Source of the DNA: Planctomycetaceae bacterium
GTDB taxonomy: Bacteria > Planctomycetota > Phycisphaerae > UBA1845 > UTPLA1
Reading direction: 5' to 3'
DNA: 64,000 nt
NCBI GenBank assembly: GCA_006969385.1
Contig: CP030884.1
Location: forward strand, 4,024,249 to 4,088,248
Numbering within the stretch: position 1 is the stretch's first letter; the number at the start of each line of letters is the position of its first letter. The notes under the pieces are model-generated. The model had not been told where the DNA came from, made no database searches, and saw only the letters and a program-made list of their open reading frames with translations. Made by a program: the position numbers and the translations under genes. Shown here one piece after another: positions 60,647 through 64,000 of this stretch.

Positions 60647-61537
60647 CTAGGTTAGTTGACGTGCCCGTATGTAATCTGCCGCCGCATCGTGCAATTGGCG
60701 CATCGCATGACCTGTTGCTGCTTCGTAGCGACTAAGGTCGAGCACGGAATATGCGGGCCGTCGCGCAGGTCGGGGAAAATCGGCGGTGCTGCAGGGCTCA
60801 ATCGGGCAATCGATGTGCGCGAGGTCTAACAAAACCTGCGCGAACTCGAACCACGTGCAATCGCCTGCGTTGGTGACATGGACCACGCCGGTCGTTTTTG
60901 CTTCCATCAATCGAATGATTGCGGTGGCTAAGTCCGGCGCAAACGTTGGTGCGCCGCGTTGATCGTTGACAACTCTCTTTAACTTGCCTTCTCTCGCCAA
61001 ACGCAGAATGGCTTGCGGAAAAGAGGGCCCATCCGGCCCATACACCCACGCCGTACGCACAATCGTGGCTGAGAGATGTTCTTCTAAAACCTGTTCTTCG
61101 CCGATCAGTTTTGAACGACCGTACGCCGAAAGGGCATTCGGTGGGCCCGTTACTGCATCGACGGGGATAGGCGCGCGGGCGGAACCGTCAAATACGTAGT
61201 CGGTCGAAAGATGAATCAGTCCCGCGCCGACCTTTGCCGCGGCCGCGGCGATGTTGCCGGCACCGGCGCCATTCACTGCTATCGCTAACGGTTCATTGGT
61301 TTCACAATCATCGACCTTGGTGTAGGCGGCGCAATTGATGACCCAGTCAGGCTGGTGAGATTCGACGGCCGCAATCGCTGCCGCGCGGTCGGTGATATCG
61401 AGATCGATCTTTGCGAGCGCAATGCAGTCAATGTTCGGCCTTTCGCCAAGCTGAGCGCAGAGCGGTGTTCCCAGTAAGCCTGCTGCTCCGGTTACCAGAA
61501 CACGCTGTCGTTTTGATGCTGCGTCTGTTCGATCCAT
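60647..61537 (-). CDS. rfbD: dTDP-4-dehydrorhamnose reductase
   Basis: 296 residues. NAD(P)-binding loop VLVTGAAGLLGTPL near residues 13-26, the short-chain-reductase active site STDYVFDG and YGRSKLIGE, VRTAWVYGPDGPSFP, and the C-terminal RRPAYSVLDLSRYEA. It makes dTDP-L-rhamnose for envelope polysaccharides. Lack of rmlA-C neighbours is notable, so sugar specificity could differ. It is cytoplasmic. Confidence 0.92.
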   Translation of the reverse strand: MDRTDAASKRQRVLVTGAAGLLGTPLCAQLGERPNIDCIALAKIDLDITDRAAAIAAVESHQPDWVINCAAYTKVDDCETNEPLAIAVNGAGAGNIAAAAAKVGAGLIHLSTDYVFDGSARAPIPVDAVTGPPNALSAYGRSKLIGEEQVLEEHLSATIVRTAWVYGPDGPSFPQAILRLAREGKLKRVVNDQRGAPTFAPDLATAIIRLMEAKTTGVVHVTNAGDCTWFEFAQVLLDLAHIDCPIEPCSTADFPRPARRPAYSVLDLSRYEAATGHAMRQLHDAAADYIRARQLT

Positions 61538-61766
61538 TTATGACAGCTTAACATGAATGCGGTGGGGCTCCACTGAAGCGGATTCAGACTTGCCGATTGA
61601 GGCAGTGATGCATGGCGTTGGTTCGCGACTTGAAGGGACTTCAAGCAAATCAATGTTGTCGGTCGAGCGCAGCCCTGTCCTAACCGCGCCCTGAAAGGGA
61701 TGGGAAATCATTTACCGCGCTTCCGCAAGGGGAAGGACCGGATGGATTTAACATGGTTGCAGTTAA

Positions 61767-62675
61767 TTACGCCGGTACATCGGCAGGCGGGTAAATCGTC
61801 CGCAAGGCAGTCACGATCATGCGCGTCGCGCTCGATTTGTTGAGCGTGTAGAAGTGAATGCCGGGGGCGCCGCGCTGAAGCAGGTCAAATGACTGGGCCG
61901 TCGCGTAGGCGACGCCAAGGGAAACGACATCCTCGGGATGGTCCTTGTACCGTTCCATCTCGGTGATGAGCTTTTGCGGTAGCGACGTGCCGCACATGTC
62001 GGTGAAGCGCTTGATTTGTTCGACGTTGGTGATGGGCATGATGCCGGGAATGATCGGTATGCCGATGCCCGCCTTGCGCGCTCGGGCGACAAAATCAAAG
62101 TAGTGTTGATTATCGAAGAACAGCTGCGTGACGAGAAACTGTGCGCCGGCGTCGACTTTCTTCCTTAAATTTTCAAAGTCGCGGTCGAGATCGCGCTCCC
62201 CGGAAGGGCTGATGCATTCAATATGTCCTTCCGGATAGCAAGCGCCGCCGACGCAGAAGCGGTTTGACTCCCGCACGAATTCCGTCAGCTCATTGGCGTA
62301 AGCGAAGCCGTCTGCCGGTGCGACGAATGCCTCCTCACCCTTGGGTGGATCGCCGCGCAAGGCCAGCACGTTTTCAACGCCCGCCTCGTGTAGGCGATGT
62401 AAGATCGATGAGATCTCTTCACGCGACGAACCGACGCACGTGAGGTGCGCCATGGCTGTTAGCCCGTGATGACGCTGGATTTCGCCAACCAAATCGATCG
62501 TGCGATCGCGCGTGCTGCCACCGGCCCCGTAGGTGACTGAGACGAACGTCGGCCGCAAGTCGCGCAAGCCGCGAATGGTATCGCGCAACGACTCGAGCCC
62601 TTTTTCCGTCTTGGGCGGAAAGAACTCGAAGGAAAAACACGGGCGTCCGGTGGAAAGCAAATCGCGAATATGCAT
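61767..62675 (-). CDS. metF: Methylenetetrahydrofolate reductase
   Basis: 302 residues from the ATG at 62675. It reduces methylene-THF to methyl-THF for methionine synthesis, with FAD. FSFEFFPPKTEKGLESL near residues 15-31, TYGAGGSTRDRTIDL near 48-62, HLTCVGSSREEI, ALRGDPPKG, FLVTQLFFDN and PGIMPITNVEQIKRF are all present and in order. The track reading to 62900 includes unlikely upstream sequence without a start site. Typical length and motifs make the assignment firm. Confidence 0.95.
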   Translation of the reverse strand: MHIRDLLSTGRPCFSFEFFPPKTEKGLESLRDTIRGLRDLRPTFVSVTYGAGGSTRDRTIDLVGEIQRHHGLTAMAHLTCVGSSREEISSILHRLHEAGVENVLALRGDPPKGEEAFVAPADGFAYANELTEFVRESNRFCVGGACYPEGHIECISPSGERDLDRDFENLRKKVDAGAQFLVTQLFFDNQHYFDFVARARKAGIGIPIIPGIMPITNVEQIKRFTDMCGTSLPQKLITEMERYKDHPEDVVSLGVAYATAQSFDLLQRGAPGIHFYTLNKSSATRMIVTALRTIYPPADVPA

Positions 62676-62760
62676 GTTGGTGTTGTTTAAGCGGTTGGAG
62701 CGGGCAGTTGGCCGCCGCCGACTATCGGTCGGCGGCCACGATTGACCACAAGATTTGCGT

Positions 62761-63492
62761 CTAAGAATCCTTCTTATCCGGCTGTTCTTTGTCGCCGTCT
62801 TTGTCCTTTTCTTTTTCTTCTTTGCGCTGCTTGGCCAATGGTGAGTCGGCGGGAATTTCCTTCGCCAATTGTTTTTCGAGGCTGGCCACGAGGTCTTCAT
62901 CGAGCGGCTTGGTGCGCGGGCCGAAGCGGTCGATCACCTTACCGTCGCGGTCGATGAGAAACTTGCCGAAGTTCCACTTGATGCTACCGCCGTGATTGTG
63001 ATCGGCCTTCTTATCGGTAAGGTACTTGTAGAGATCGCACTGATCCTTGCCCTTGACCGAAATCTTGCTGAACATCGGAAACGTCACGCCATAGTTCTTG
63101 CGGCAGAATTGCTTGATCTCTTCATCGCTGCCGGGTTCCTGCCCCAGAAAGTTGTTGGCGGGGAAGCCCAAGATTTCGAAACCTCTGTCGTGATACTTGT
63201 CGTAGAGCTTTTGCAGTTCATCGTATTGCGGCGTTAGACCACACTTGGAGGCGACGTTAACCATCAAAATCACGTTGCCGTGATACTGACGCAGGTCCTG
63301 TTCTTTGCCCTCGATATCATCCATCTTAAATTGCAGCGCAGGCATGGCGATTTTCTTTTCCTTCTTGGGCGTTTCGTCTTTTTGTTCTTCCTTAGGGGCG
63401 GGCTTTTCCGGATTGGCACAGGCCGGCAGCGCGATCAGGCACGCCACTAGGCAACTGCTGTAAACACGTTGGCGAAGAATCTGCCACTGCAT
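62761..63492 (-). CDS. Glutathione peroxidase-family thiol peroxidase, exported
   Basis: 243 residues from the ATG at 63492. The leader YSSCLVACLIALPAC ends in a lipobox (Cys25), followed by a Lys/Glu linker. The peroxidase core has VILMVNVASKCGLTPQYDEL with peroxidatic Cys84, FPANNFLGQEPGSDEEIKQFC and SIKWNFGKFLIDRDGKVI. The selenocysteine position is occupied by Cys. Many such enzymes use thioredoxin. The C-terminal tail is a Lys/Glu/Asp-rich run of about 40 residues, unusual for this family. Located in the periplasm or outer surface. Confidence 0.92.
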   Translation of the reverse strand: MQWQILRQRVYSSCLVACLIALPACANPEKPAPKEEQKDETPKKEKKIAMPALQFKMDDIEGKEQDLRQYHGNVILMVNVASKCGLTPQYDELQKLYDKYHDRGFEILGFPANNFLGQEPGSDEEIKQFCRKNYGVTFPMFSKISVKGKDQCDLYKYLTDKKADHNHGGSIKWNFGKFLIDRDGKVIDRFGPRTKPLDEDLVASLEKQLAKEIPADSPLAKQRKEEKEKDKDGDKEQPDKKDS

Positions 63493-63601
63493 GATGTTCC
63501 CTTTCTTGTTGGTATTCGATTGCATTCTGCGAGGCGGTAACGTCAGCGTCAATGCGATGAGGTTTTGACACCCGGCGGCGATCAGCCTTACGCTTTAATT
63601 T

Positions 63602-64000
63602 ATGTCTGTTACGGCGATCATCCCCGCGCGGTATGCATCAACTCGGTTGCCCGGTAAGCCTCTACTGGCTGAAACGGGCAAGCCGCTGGTTCAACACGTT
63701 TACGAACGCGTGGCCGCGGTCGCCGGTGTCGACCGGGTCTTGGTCGCGACCGACGACGAACGGATTGTAGCCGCGGTAGAGTCCTTTTCCGGCGAGGTCG
63801 TCCTTACCCGTGCCGATCATCCGACAGGTACCGACCGCATCGCGGAGGTTGCGGCGAATCTCGATGCCGAACTCGTTTTAAACGTACAGGGCGACGAGCC
63901 GGAGATCGACGGGGATCACCTGCAGGCGTTGATCGATCGTATGAATGCGGGGGCCGAGATGGGGACGTTGGCGTGCCCATTTCCCGAAGACGCCGACCCG
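63602..64000 (+). CDS. kdsB: CMP-KDO synthetase, N-terminal part (truncated by window edge)
   Basis: 133 residues to the window edge, starting at the ATG at 63602. IIPARYASTRLPGKPL near residues 6-21 is the cytidylyltransferase loop, with ATDDERIVAAV and LNVQGDEPEID (metal site) following. The enzyme activates KDO for lipopolysaccharide synthesis. The other end lies outside the window, so nothing can be said of the C-terminus. Its presence supports an LPS-like outer membrane. Confidence 0.93.
   Translation, partial: MSVTAIIPARYASTRLPGKPLLAETGKPLVQHVYERVAAVAGVDRVLVATDDERIVAAVESFSGEVVLTRADHPTGTDRIAEVAANLDAELVLNVQGDEPEIDGDHLQALIDRMNAGAEMGTLACPFPEDADP

Noticed and set aside
1..64000. tRNA and rRNA genes, transposons or prophage
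   Set aside because: No cloverleaf, rRNA-like block, transposase, integrase or phage structural gene was recognised by eye; a tRNAscan or Rfam run would settle this.

Overview
The window (64 kb, moderately GC-rich) reads as chromosomal DNA of a Planctomycetota bacterium, probably near the class Phycisphaerae. This placement is inferred from gene content, not from a marker tree. Pointers are a membrane-anchored Ser/Thr kinase divergent from a small ECF-type sigma factor, membrane proteins with a central CxxC-x12-CxxC zinc ribbon, pseudopilin-like and PQQ-propeller proteins, many lipoproteins, a planctomycete-style C-x4-CH haem motif, and genes facing both ways in short runs. No rRNA, tRNA, CRISPR array, transposase, integrase or phage module was seen. 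The content is mostly housekeeping with scattered lineage-specific genes.

Layout. 0-5 kb: 5' part of secA, two small membrane proteins, a candidate 22-residue membrane peptide, two DinB-fold proteins, an unknown protein and a DraG-like ADP-ribosylglycohydrolase. 5-9 kb: a sigma70-type promoter and TPP riboswitch, then a 38-codon ORF, a metallophosphoesterase, a lipoprotein and only then thiC. 9-14 kb: GNAT acetyltransferase, SseB-like protein and gcvP. 14-20.7 kb: TPR lipoprotein, an ATPase/STAS-like pair, flavin reductase-like protein and two tandem zinc-ribbon membrane paralogues. 20.7-25.4 kb: SpoU methyltransferase, Hsp20, acylphosphatase, rho, Uma2 nuclease-fold protein. 25.5-29.1 kb: alkaline-phosphatase-superfamily enzyme and fusA. 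29-32.7 kb: a repeat-rich intergenic stretch, secreted and lipoproteins (one with a CAP domain), a DPPF methyltransferase and a small membrane protein. 32.9-39.9 kb: pepT, glutamate dehydrogenase, pseudopilin-like protein, sirtuin, Sm-like protein, haem-motif protein. 39.8-47.2 kb: kinase/sigma module, ene-reductase, HPPD, two unknown proteins. 47.4-54.2 kb: two PQQ-propeller proteins, purple-acid-phosphatase-like lipoprotein, SurA-like lipoprotein. 54.3-64 kb: glycosyltransferase overlapping pgi, PiT phosphate transporter, moaB/mogA, rhomboid protease, rfbD, metF, glutathione peroxidase and the start of kdsB.

Functional links. secA, the SurA-like lipoprotein, the BamB-like propellers and kdsB fit a cell with a didermic envelope. 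fusA and rho are core information genes. thiC is under thiamine control only if the transcript that begins at the riboswitch reads through two unrelated genes. The most unusual items are the displaced riboswitch with an upstream ORF whose ribosome site lies in the aptamer, the repeat-derived stretch inside thiC, the ATPase/STAS-like pair, the 15-nt tandem repeat upstream of fusA, and dispersed intergenic repeats. I found no clear case for a wholly new multi-gene system.
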